Shown: positions 1 through 5,678, counted from the stretch's first letter. The stretch is 5,767 nt of DNA from Micrococcaceae bacterium UBA6021 (GCA_002427975.1 DIZT01000167.1:1-5767), one strand, 5' to 3'. Notes: generated from the sequence alone by a model not told the origin. Numbers and translations: made by a program.

Positions 1-239
1 CAGCCGCAGCCCAAAGCACGGCTGCAGCAACATCTGATCACTCACCCGATCTGGCGATCCTGCTGACAGTATTCTTCGGAGCTGCGGCGGTGGTTTTCCT
101 TATCCTTCTACTGCGCTACCGGGTAACAACAACCACTCGCCGCAACGCGGCGGCTCCAAGGCTCGCCCTCCGCGCAGGACACCTACTCGAAGCCCTCGGC
201 GCTGCCGTCATGGCCCTCATGGTTGCCACCATGTCATAG
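1..239 (+). CDS. C-terminal end of a small membrane protein, possibly DUF5134-like (partial)
   Basis: The gene enters from the left edge; its reading phase starts at base 3 and it ends at the TAG at 237-239, leaving 78 codons. The visible part has a short polar stretch, one clear hydrophobic helix (from LAILLTVFF to LILLLRY), a basic Thr/Arg-rich loop, and a second helix close to the end with a GHLLEALGAAVMALMVATM pattern. The spaced His and Met residues in that last helix resemble the end of DUF5134 proteins, small actinobacterial membrane proteins often found near copper genes; I infer this from pattern memory only. A neighbouring ycnI remnant fits a copper-related setting. Third codon positions are about 60% G/C, well below the genes on the right side of the window. 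The sequence is certainly a membrane-protein C-terminus; the family name is tentative. Confidence 0.6.
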   Translation, partial: AAAQSTAAATSDHSPDLAILLTVFFGAAAVVFLILLLRYRVTTTTRRNAAAPRLALRAGHLLEALGAAVMALMVATMS

Positions 240-244
240 CCGGT

Positions 245-269
245 GTTCATGTTCTGAACGCTGCGTTCA
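245..269. promoter_or_regulatory. Three 10-bp-phased GTTCA/TGAAC half-sites, candidate operator
   Basis: GTTCA at 245-249, TGAAC at 255-259 and GTTCA at 265-269 alternate in orientation with exactly 5 bases between neighbours, so each half-site is one helical turn from the next. The middle element forms a perfect inverted repeat with either flank. The array begins 6 bases after the stop codon of the upstream gene and covers the -35 position of the candidate promoter at 252-280, which is where a repressor would bind. The 5-base spacer differs from the 4-base spacer of the actinobacterial LexA box (CGAAC-N4-GTTCG), so I do not call it an SOS box. The binding protein is unknown. Confidence 0.4.
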
Positions 270-280
270 CTAGGAATAAT
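252..280 (+). promoter_or_regulatory. Candidate sigma-70-type promoter
   Basis: TTCTGA at 252-257 and AATAAT at 275-280 are separated by 17 bases; the second matches the -10 consensus TATAAT at five of six positions, while the first is a weak -35. Transcription would start near 287, about 43 bases before an ATG at 330 that has a good Shine-Dalgarno sequence (AGAGAGG at 315-321, 8-base spacing). The overlap with the phased half-sites supports a regulated promoter, though what it now drives is unclear. Confidence 0.35.
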
Positions 281-329
281 CCGCTCAGGCCTAGACCCCC
301 AGAGGGAAAGCTTCAGAGAGGAAGCCATC

Positions 330-535
330 ATGACCATCGCCTACGCGTCCTGTCAGTTTCCTTCGGCCGCAAGGTCCGCCGCCCGGCCGGCGAGCGCTTC
401 CTGTCCAGCCTCTTTCCGAAGAATGGGTCCGGGTGGGCGCTGGCAACTGATGCGCCCACAAGCAAGGAAGTCGCCGTCATGAAAACCGGAGCTCTAAATA
501 TGACCGAACCAACGCCGAGGGATCCACCCTTATAG
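330..535 (+). pseudogene. Possible decayed or frameshifted small gene, unrecognised
   Basis: An ATG at 330 follows a good Shine-Dalgarno sequence and a candidate promoter, but its own frame runs only to a TGA at 480-482 (50 codons) with poor codon use, about 63% G/C in third positions. The frame beginning at 344 instead has about 80% G/C in third positions through 478 and reads as a plausible soluble protein (for example RVLSVSFGRKVRRPAGERF, then SLFPKNGSGW), ending at TAG 533-535. That frame has no ATG, GTG or TTG start upstream of 479. One gained base or two lost bases around 340 would join the ATG at 330 to it. A second start signal, AAGGA at 464-468 before ATG 479, would give only an 18-codon peptide. 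I do not recognise the protein; it may be a broken gene or chance. Confidence 0.25.
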
Positions 536-612
536 AAAAGACTTGCGGCTCAAGCCTCGAGGCCGGGGAGTGCTTCTCCTGCACCGGACCTGAGACGGAT
601 AGAGCGCGCACC

Positions 613-656
613 GTACCCCGGGGCCTTCCGTTTCGCAACGCGGGAGGCCCCGGTAC
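613..656. terminator. Strong GC-rich hairpin, possible terminator without T-tract
   Basis: Bases 618-630 pair with 641-653 as a 13-bp stem (one G-T pair) around a 10-base loop. After a two-base bulge (616-617), GTA at 613-615 pairs with TAC at 654-656. No T-run follows on either strand, so it is not a classical intrinsic terminator, although actinobacterial terminators often lack one. No intact gene ends just upstream on either strand, so its owner may be the decayed reading frame before it, a small RNA, or a deleted gene. Confidence 0.35.
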
Positions 657-720
657 CAACCAAGCGGGCGGTTGGCCCTGCTGCCCCCGCTGTCATCGCT
701 GACCCCAGTTACTTGAGGGG

Positions 721-758
721 GTGCAGATGGGTGCACGGGACGCAGCTTCCCCTATACT
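721..758 (+). promoter_or_regulatory. Candidate promoter and operator for the ycnI remnant
   Basis: TATACT at 753-758 is a good -10 element, 58 bases before the ycnI ATG. At the expected -35 position there is no consensus hexamer; instead a perfect inverted repeat, GTGCA-N6-TGCAC, occupies 721-736. This arrangement suggests a promoter controlled by a bound regulator, but neither element is specific enough to name the protein. It does not match the C/G-tract operator usually described for the copper sensor CsoR. Confidence 0.35.
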
Positions 759-816
759 CATCGGCGCGTTGTCCCGTTCGATGAGCCGCGACATTGCCTG
801 CGAAAAGGCAATCACG

Positions 817-1068
817 ATGAACACCTCAACCCTCCGTACCCTCAAGTCAGCCGCCGTTCTGGCCGCCGCAGCCGGGTTGATGACCCTCGGCGCTGGAGCG
901 GCGTCAGCACATGTCGGCGTTACTCCTGATTCAACATCCGAGGGTGGTTTCTCCCAACTGACGTTCCGGGCCCCAACGAGTCCAAAACAGCCAGGACGTC
1001 CAAACTCACAGTTAGCCTTGGCGTTCTGGTTGGGTTACCGCCTGGGTCGTCGGCGCAAGGCGGTGTAG
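817..1068 (+). pseudogene. ycnI: Truncated, frameshifted ycnI (DUF1775 copper-binding protein) remnant
   Basis: Intact YcnI is a secreted, membrane-tethered copper-binding protein whose mature chain begins with a copper-ligand histidine. The ATG at 817 follows AAAAGG with about 8-base spacing; an in-frame GTG at 721 lacks such support. Residues 1-31 are a signal peptide ending ...GAASA, and the mature protein starts AHVGVTPDSTSEGG with His32 present, then LTFR at 48-51. There the frame breaks: GC at 970-971 replaces the expected valine codon, and the next frame continues with the family motif VPNESKTARTSKLTVSL (972-1019). Immediately afterwards come only a few hydrophobic codons and an RRRKAV tail read in the first frame to TAG 1066-1068. 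The protein would be 83 residues against roughly 200 or more for the family, so most of the domain is missing. A 5-bp stem (794-798 with 807-811) covers the ribosome site. Codon use is about 63% GC3. Non-functional copper binding is inferred. Confidence 0.75.
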
Positions 1069-1122
1069 TAGTTCATGTCGTTGACTGTCAGACCTTATTG
1101 ATGGAGCTTGCAGGAGCTCGCC

Positions 1123-2742
1123 TCAGCGGGCGCTGGCCCGCTGGTCCAGGACCCAACGCCAACCACGCCGGGCCCAGTCCGAGGGTTTGCCCTCGATCAG
1201 CAGCTTCCGGGTGTGGATATCGAGCACCAGCAGGTAGAACGTGAACAGGATGGCCGTCACGAAAGCCAGCGACGACGCGTCCACGGTCAGCTCCACAAAG
1301 GACCAGACGGAGAGCTGGTCCTGCGCGCCGAACACCACAAAGAACGTCACGCCCACGTAGAGGCACCGGATCTGCCAGTCGTTCCTGATGCCTGTGACCG
1401 CCAGGAACGGCACAAACCACAGGATGTACCAGGGCTGGATGATGGGCGAGAGCATCACGACGGCGGCGAACGCGAGAGCCAGCCGGCGCACCGCCCGCGA
1501 GTAGTCGCCACGGAACATCAGCAGCAGGACCAGCCCGATGGCCGCCCACTTCATACCGGTCCGCAACAGATCCGCGATGGTGCCGCCCGGCAGTCCCAGC
1601 ACGTTGCCGAGGAACTCAACCTGCTGCCCCAGGAAGCCTGACGGCGAATAGCCGGTGTAACCCTGCGTCGGGTCCATGATGGCCCAGACCCAGCCCAACC
1701 CGAGGTTGTACGGTATCCCGCTGACGGCCAGCACCGCGAAACTGATTCCCGCCGTCGCGCCCCAAATGAGGAACTTCCGCGTCCACGACGCGGCCGGCCC
1801 GGCCCACATGACCCCGATAAACGGGAGCAGCAGCACCGTGATTGGCTTGATCCCGATGGAGGCGGTGACCAGCAGGATTCCGGCCAGGTAGCGTTTCGTC
1901 GCGGCGAAGTAGACACCGGCGACGGCGAGGCCCACCATCAGGGCATCGTTGTGGGCACTGGCCACGAAGCTGATGAGGAACAGCGGGTTGGCCACCGCGA
2001 TCCAGAGTGCCCGCGCGCCGTTGATGCCGTGCAGTTCGGCCAGCTTGGGCACGTAGATGACGCAGAGCAGAACGCCGACGCCGGCGAGCAGGCGGAACAG
2101 CAGGACGGACACGTCGGGCTGTGCCCCTGTCAGCCCCACCACGCCTCGGGCGAGCCACAGGAAGTAGGGCCCGTACGGCGTTCTGTTCTCGGCCCAGGCC
2201 GGGTCCGCGCCGAGCGCAAACCAGTTGTTCAGCGTGGAGATGCCGACGTTGTAGGGGTTTTGGCCTTCCATGACCAGGCGGCCCTGGCCGGTGTACGCGT
2301 AGACATCGCGGGAGAAGATCGGGACGGCCAGCAGGAGCGGCAAGGACCACGCGGAGATGGCGATCACCACCGACCGCAGGGAATGTTCGCCCCAATCGCC
2401 CAGCCGCTGGCCCAACCGGAGCCAGGAGCGCATCAGCAGCATCGCGCCCACCGTCAGGAGCACGGTGGACAGCGTGACGCCCCAGCCCTCGGTCCGCAGC
2501 GCGATGACTACCGGCTGGCGGATCATGGGTGAGCCGTTGGCGATCCAGCCCGTTCCGATCGAGCCCACAAACATCATGAGGGCGCCGAGGAAACCCTGCC
2601 AGGTGGCGATGTACGCCCGGCGCTTGGCCGGGGCAGCCACGGCAGGCGCGGCTGACTCCGGGAGCTCCACGCCGGCCGTTGTCTTTTTCGACGGGCCCGG
2701 GAAACTCTCCGAAGTGCTGAGGTGTGAACCGCCTGCCGTCAT
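1123..2742 (-). CDS. mptB: Polyprenol-phosphomannose-dependent alpha-1,6-mannosyltransferase, MptB-like
   Basis: MptB is a GT-C membrane enzyme that moves mannose from polyprenyl-phosphate-mannose onto a growing alpha-1,6-mannan on the outer face of the membrane, for lipomannan-type envelope glycans. The protein has 539 residues, the usual family length. Residues 1-42 are a polar, Ala/Pro-rich cytoplasmic tail. About a dozen hydrophobic helices follow, starting near 50, with the MptB-like N-terminal GSIGTGWIANGSP region at 60-72. The first large outer loop carries FSRDVYAYTGQGRLVMEG from 143; Asp146 is the likely catalytic acid of the GT-C fold. Other conserved-looking points are NPY 162-164, TPYGP 188-192, HND 264-266, GIKP 297-300 and QPWY 436-439. 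The ATG at 2742 has AGGGGA upstream at an 11-base spacing, which is acceptable. It is divergent from the transporter gene and convergent with the ycnI remnant, so it is probably transcribed alone; TAAAAT at 2818-2813 is a weak -10 candidate. MptA or another GT-C mannosyltransferase is the main alternative. Confidence 0.82.
   Translation of the reverse strand: MTAGGSHLSTSESFPGPSKKTTAGVELPESAAPAVAAPAKRRAYIATWQGFLGALMMFVGSIGTGWIANGSPMIRQPVVIALRTEGWGVTLSTVLLTVGAMLLMRSWLRLGQRLGDWGEHSLRSVVIAISAWSLPLLLAVPIFSRDVYAYTGQGRLVMEGQNPYNVGISTLNNWFALGADPAWAENRTPYGPYFLWLARGVVGLTGAQPDVSVLLFRLLAGVGVLLCVIYVPKLAELHGINGARALWIAVANPLFLISFVASAHNDALMVGLAVAGVYFAATKRYLAGILLVTASIGIKPITVLLLPFIGVMWAGPAASWTRKFLIWGATAGISFAVLAVSGIPYNLGLGWVWAIMDPTQGYTGYSPSGFLGQQVEFLGNVLGLPGGTIADLLRTGMKWAAIGLVLLLMFRGDYSRAVRRLALAFAAVVMLSPIIQPWYILWFVPFLAVTGIRNDWQIRCLYVGVTFFVVFGAQDQLSVWSFVELTVDASSLAFVTAILFTFYLLVLDIHTRKLLIEGKPSDWARRGWRWVLDQRASAR
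1124..1143. terminator. Perfect 8-bp hairpin over the mptB stop codon
   Basis: CAGCGGGC (1124-1131), loop GCTG, and GCCCGCTG (1136-1143) form a perfect 8-bp stem. It covers the last codons and stop of mptB on the minus strand and lies 55 bases past the end of the ycnI remnant on the plus strand. A weaker stem, GAGCT/AGCTC, sits at 1104-1108 and 1115-1119 in the gap between these convergent genes. Neither is followed by a T-run. It may help end transcription from both sides, or merely reflect Arg/Ala codons. Confidence 0.3.
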
Positions 2743-2773
2743 GTTTTGTGTGGTCCCCTACTTACGTTACGGC

Positions 2774-2788
2774 GCTGGTTGGACCAGC
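2774..2788. repeat. Inverted repeat GCTGGT-TGG-ACCAGC in the mptB leader
   Basis: Two perfect 6-bp arms with a 3-base centre lie 32 bases upstream of the mptB start codon. If transcription begins further upstream, the repeat would form a small hairpin in the mptB leader RNA; otherwise it could be an operator. The short length leaves chance possible. Confidence 0.3.
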
Positions 2789-2847
2789 AATAGGCCGCTC
2801 TACAACCACGCCATTTTAGCAGTTGGCCCGCGCCGTGCCCCAGACTG

Positions 2848-2870
2848 ATAGGGGCGGCGGCGCCCCCTAT
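2848..2870. promoter_or_regulatory. ATAGGGG-N9-CCCCTAT inverted repeat, candidate operator
   Basis: ATAGGGG (2848-2854) and CCCCTAT (2864-2870) are perfect 7-bp inverted arms; two further pairs form inside if one C is bulged. The repeat sits between the divergent mptB and transporter genes, 40 bases before the transporter ATG. A weak plus-strand promoter can be placed with TTGGCC at 2823-2828 and a poor -10 at about 2846-2851, which the repeat would overlap. A/T ends flanking a G/C tract recall operators of the CsoR/RcnR-type metal and persulfide sensors, but the spacing is not a known match. It could also act as an RNA hairpin in the transporter leader. Confidence 0.35.
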
Positions 2871-2910
2871 TTCGCGACAGGCGGCGCGCCGGCCCATCCC
2901 TTCCCTAAGA

Positions 2911-4491
2911 ATGAAGCCACCACTGCGGGCTTCACCGGCACGATTGGACCCAGTAATGGCCTTACGAAGCGGGCACAACGCCCGGACCAGCACGCCTCAG
3001 CAGCTCCAATCGGTCCGCGCAACCCTTCGCTCCCCACGGCGGCTCAAGACCGAGGCGCTGGCAGGCCTGGTGGTGGCGCTGGCGCTGATCCCGGAGGCGA
3101 TCGCCTTCTCCGTGATCGCGGGCGTGGATCCGCGGATCGGCCTGTTCGCGTCGTTCACGATGGCCGTCACCATCTCGTTCGTGGGCGGCCGGCCCGCCAT
3201 GATTTCCGCCGCCACCGGCGCCGTCGCCCTGGTGATTGCGCCGCTGATGCGCAGCCACGGCCTGGACCACCTGATCGCGGCAGTGATCCTGGCGGGGGTG
3301 TTCCAGATCCTGCTTGCGGTCCTCGGCGTCACCAGGCTGATGCGGTTCATCCCGCGTTCGGTGATGGTGGGCTTTGTGAACGCTCTGGCCATCCTGGTGT
3401 TTATGGCCCAGATTCCCGAACTGATCGGCGTGCCGTGGATGGTTTATCCGCTGGTGGCTGTGGGCCTGGTCATCGTGGTGGGACTGCCCAGAATTACGAC
3501 GGCGGTGCCCTCACCGTTGGTGGCTATCGTGGTGCTCACCCTGTTTGCCGTCCTGGCCGGCGTGGATGTCCCCACCGTCCAGGACAAGGGACAGCTGCCC
3601 GAGAGCCTGCCCTCGCTGTTCATCCCCAACGTGCCGCTGACGTGGGAGACGTTCCAGACCATTGCCCCGTTCTCGCTGTCCATGGCCCTGGTGGGGCTGC
3701 TCGAATCCCTGATGACCGCCAAGCTGGTGGACGACATCACGGACACCCGCTCCAGCAAGACCCGCGAGTCCTGGGGCCAAGGCGTCGCAAACATCGTCAC
3801 CGGCTTCTTCGGCGGCATGGGCGGCTGCGCCGTGATCGGCCAGACCATGATCAACGTCAAAGGATCCGGGGCCCGGAGCCGGGTATCCACGTTCCTGGCC
3901 GGCGTCTTCCTGCTGGTCCTTGTGGTGGTGCTCGGCGACGTCGTGGGCCTGATCCCGATGGCCGCCCTGGTGGCCGTGATGATTTTCGTTTCCGCCATCA
4001 CGTTCGAGTGGCACTCCATTGCTCCGCGGACTTTGCGCCGGATGCCCAAGTCCGAGACCGCCGTCATGCTGATCACAGTGGCGGTTGTGTCGGCCACGCA
4101 CAACCTGGCCATCGGCGTCGGGGCGGGCGTGCTGGCAGCCATGGCCCTGTTCGCCCGGCGGGTGGCGCACTTCGCCACGGTGGAGCGGACCGTCGTCGAA
4201 CTTAACGGCGAGAACGTAGCCACCTACACCGTGGACGGCGAGCTGTTCTTCGCCTCGTCCAACGACCTGTACACACAGTTCGAATACGCCCTGGACGCCG
4301 AGCCGGACATCAGCCGCGTGATCGTGGACCTGCACGCCTCGCACCTCTGGGACGCCTCAACCATCGCGGTGCTCGACGCCGTCACGGAAAAGTACCGCCG
4401 GCACGGGCGGGAAGTGGAGCTGGTCGGGCTGAATGCGGCAAGCATCCAGATGCGCGAGCGGCTGGCGGGGAAACTGAACGCGGACGGCTAG
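2911..4491 (+). CDS. SulP-family inorganic anion transporter with C-terminal STAS domain
   Basis: SulP proteins move sulfate, bicarbonate or other anions across the cytoplasmic membrane, coupled to a cation gradient or as exchangers; the substrate cannot be told from this sequence. The protein has 526 residues, within the family range. The membrane core runs from about residue 44 to 420. LAGLVVALALIPEAIAFS (50-67) is the first helix with its family signature, GGRPAMISAATGAVAL (92-107) is the conserved second region, and LLESLMTAKLVDD (263-275) holds the conserved helix glutamate Glu265. GGMGGCAVIGQTMINVKGSG (301-320) is the strongest signature and is like Bacillus YbaR. A STAS domain follows at about 428-520 with VIVDLHASHLWDAST (470-484). 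The start is uncertain: ATG 2911 lacks a clear Shine-Dalgarno sequence, ATG 2956 is equally possible, and family similarity begins only near residue 39. The gene is divergent from mptB and overlaps the cyclase stop downstream. Confidence 0.88.
   Translation: MKPPLRASPARLDPVMALRSGHNARTSTPQQLQSVRATLRSPRRLKTEALAGLVVALALIPEAIAFSVIAGVDPRIGLFASFTMAVTISFVGGRPAMISAATGAVALVIAPLMRSHGLDHLIAAVILAGVFQILLAVLGVTRLMRFIPRSVMVGFVNALAILVFMAQIPELIGVPWMVYPLVAVGLVIVVGLPRITTAVPSPLVAIVVLTLFAVLAGVDVPTVQDKGQLPESLPSLFIPNVPLTWETFQTIAPFSLSMALVGLLESLMTAKLVDDITDTRSSKTRESWGQGVANIVTGFFGGMGGCAVIGQTMINVKGSGARSRVSTFLAGVFLLVLVVVLGDVVGLIPMAALVAVMIFVSAITFEWHSIAPRTLRRMPKSETAVMLITVAVVSATHNLAIGVGAGVLAAMALFARRVAHFATVERTVVELNGENVATYTVDGELFFASSNDLYTQFEYALDAEPDISRVIVDLHASHLWDASTIAVLDAVTEKYRRHGREVELVGLNAASIQMRERLAGKLNADG
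4488..4491. other. CTAG palindrome shared by two stop codons
   Basis: The transporter stop (TAG, 4489-4491, plus) and the cyclase stop (TAG on the minus strand, 4490-4488) lie in one CTAG. The two genes therefore overlap tail-to-tail by four bases, leaving no untranslated spacer for a separate terminator. Confidence 0.9.
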
Positions 4492-5639
4492 CCGATCCCG
4501 TCGCTGTGGACGGTGCGGTTCCGGCCCAATGACTTGGCCTCGTACAGGGCCCGGTCAGCGGAGGCGATAAGGTCGTCGAGATCGGAGGTCCCGGAGTCGT
4601 ACAGTGCCACGCCATAACTGACGGTGGGCATGTGCAGTCCGTCGACAGTGGGGATCTGGGCGAGGCGCCGGCTGACCTCCGCCGCTGTTTTTTGCGCCCG
4701 GTCGGCGGAGGCACCCGGGATGAGGAGGATGAACTCTTCCCCGCCGTACCTGCCCACCAGATCCGTTGACCTGACGGTGTCCCGGCAGGCACCGGCGAAG
4801 GCCTGCAGCGCGAGGTCACCGGCGGCATGGCCGTGGGTGTCGTTGACTGCCTTGAAGTGGTCCAGGTCGGCGAGGATCAGGGCGCCCGTTCCCTGGGTGA
4901 CGACCCTGTCGTTCAACAGCTCCGCGGCCAGGTCCAGGAAAGCTTTGCGGTTGAGCAGCCCCGTGAGATCGTCCCGGGTTGCCACCATCCGCAGGGCACG
5001 GGTCTGCTGTTCGGTGCTCAAGGCGGCCATGCTGAAGGACACCACCACCAGCAGCACCATGGTCACCAACGTGGTCACCGCGGACCCGAAGTACGTGACG
5101 AACGTGGGTCCATTCGGGCCCTCCAACAGGAAGTAGACCAGGCGGCCGAAATAAAACGCGGACAACCCTGCCGCCGCGGCAGCCATCGGGACCCGCACGC
5201 GCGAATATCCCGGCTCCAGCCGCCAGAGTTCCCGGGACGCGAGCCCCACCGTCAGGCACATTGCGGCGAGGAGGACGGCACCGCCGGACCAGGTGTTGGT
5301 GCCGGGATTGTCGACGGCGGAGGCAACCAGGGTGACCAGCGGTACCCCGGCGAACACCCACCGCAGCGGCGGGACCTCCCGGAGCGACCGGGCACCGGCC
5401 CAGACGGCTGCGCTGCCGAGGACCAGCAGGACATTGCCCAGCGTATTGGCCCACCACTGCTGTGCGGTTCCGTTGAGCAGGAAGGCGGCGGATCCGGACA
5501 GGAAGAATACCAGGGCGACGCACCACCAGCCGCTGTAAGGTGAGCGCGTGGTGCGGTAAGCCGAAAAGTAGAACAGCAGCCCAAGCACGAAAGCCATCAC
5601 GCCGAAGGCGACCCGCAGAGTCGATGTATCCAGGACCAT
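4488..5639 (-). CDS. Membrane-anchored GGDEF diguanylate cyclase
   Basis: The enzyme makes cyclic di-GMP from two GTP, a second messenger controlling lifestyle traits. The 383-residue protein has an N-terminal membrane module of about six or seven helices (residues 8-205), which probably senses an unknown signal, then a GGDEF domain from about 218. RDDLTGLLNRKAF (222-234) opens the domain, DLDHFKAVND (258-267) includes the metal-binding Asp258, and RYGGEEF (297-303) is the active-site motif in its functional GGEEF form. RSTD (290-293), five residues before it, is an intact RxxD inhibitory site, so product feedback is expected. No EAL domain is present. I chose ATG 5639 because GGGGGGA (5655-5649) lies 9 bases upstream; the frame stays open to ATG 5750, but those 37 residues are Arg-rich, lack hydrophobic character and would place translation across the likely promoter. 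The gene converges on the transporter and is probably transcribed alone. Confidence 0.9.
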   Translation of the reverse strand: MVLDTSTLRVAFGVMAFVLGLLFYFSAYRTTRSPYSGWWCVALVFFLSGSAAFLLNGTAQQWWANTLGNVLLVLGSAAVWAGARSLREVPPLRWVFAGVPLVTLVASAVDNPGTNTWSGGAVLLAAMCLTVGLASRELWRLEPGYSRVRVPMAAAAAGLSAFYFGRLVYFLLEGPNGPTFVTYFGSAVTTLVTMVLLVVVSFSMAALSTEQQTRALRMVATRDDLTGLLNRKAFLDLAAELLNDRVVTQGTGALILADLDHFKAVNDTHGHAAGDLALQAFAGACRDTVRSTDLVGRYGGEEFILLIPGASADRAQKTAAEVSRRLAQIPTVDGLHMPTVSYGVALYDSGTSDLDDLIASADRALYEAKSLGRNRTVHSDGIG

Positions 5640-5648
5640 TTCAGAAGT

Positions 5649-5655
5649 TCCCCCC
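5649..5655 (-). promoter_or_regulatory. Ribosome binding site fixing the cyclase start
   Basis: GGGGGGA on the minus strand sits 9 bases before ATG 5639. It decides in favour of the 383-residue protein over the start at 5750. Confidence 0.6.
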
Positions 5656-5678
5656 GACCGCCGAGTGATGCAAACCTC

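Larger units (their letters stand above)
240..816. other. Long gap without an intact gene
   Basis: This roughly 580-base stretch separates the partial membrane-protein gene from the ycnI remnant. It has no complete gene I can defend. It contains a phased repeat array with a candidate promoter (245-280), a frame with coding-like codon use but no start (about 344-535), a 10-bp perfect palindrome at 554-563 (GCCTCGAGGC), a strong hairpin (613-656), and the candidate ycnI promoter (753-758). Open frames on the minus strand here look like noise. The region reads like eroded coding DNA plus leftover control signals. Confidence 0.55.

Noticed and set aside
245..269. LexA/SOS box interpretation of the GTTCA/TGAAC repeat
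   Set aside because: The spacer is 5 bases in both inverted pairs and the outer base pairs are wrong for CGAAC-N4-GTTCG.
480..670. tRNA or riboswitch in the gap
   Set aside because: No T-loop consensus or cloverleaf pairing was found, and no known riboswitch core could be placed by eye.
477..736. Two minus-strand open frames in the gap
   Set aside because: No ribosome site, no family motif, and they run through the strong hairpin; likely noise.
1108..1641. Plus-strand open frame opposite mptB
   Set aside because: Low-complexity Gln/His/Arg/Gly content typical of the antisense of a G/C-rich membrane-protein gene; mptB is well supported.
1616..2395. A 259-codon minus-strand frame inside mptB
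   Set aside because: Shifted-frame shadow with Arg/Gly/Pro-rich composition and no recognisable motif.
2880..2905. GC-rich runs including GGCGCGCC before sulP
   Set aside because: Ordinary palindromic tract in a G/C-rich genome with no further supporting structure.
2823..4205. A 460-codon plus-strand frame overlapping the transporter gene
   Set aside because: It is an Arg/Gly/Pro-rich shadow created by the strong G/C bias of the SulP gene, which has clear family motifs in its own frame.
3511..4344. Long minus-strand frames opposite sulP
   Set aside because: His/Gly/Asp-rich antisense shadows; no ribosome site or motif seen.
4816..5543. Alternative frames within the cyclase gene on both strands
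   Set aside because: The GGDEF frame has all catalytic motifs; the others are composition artefacts.
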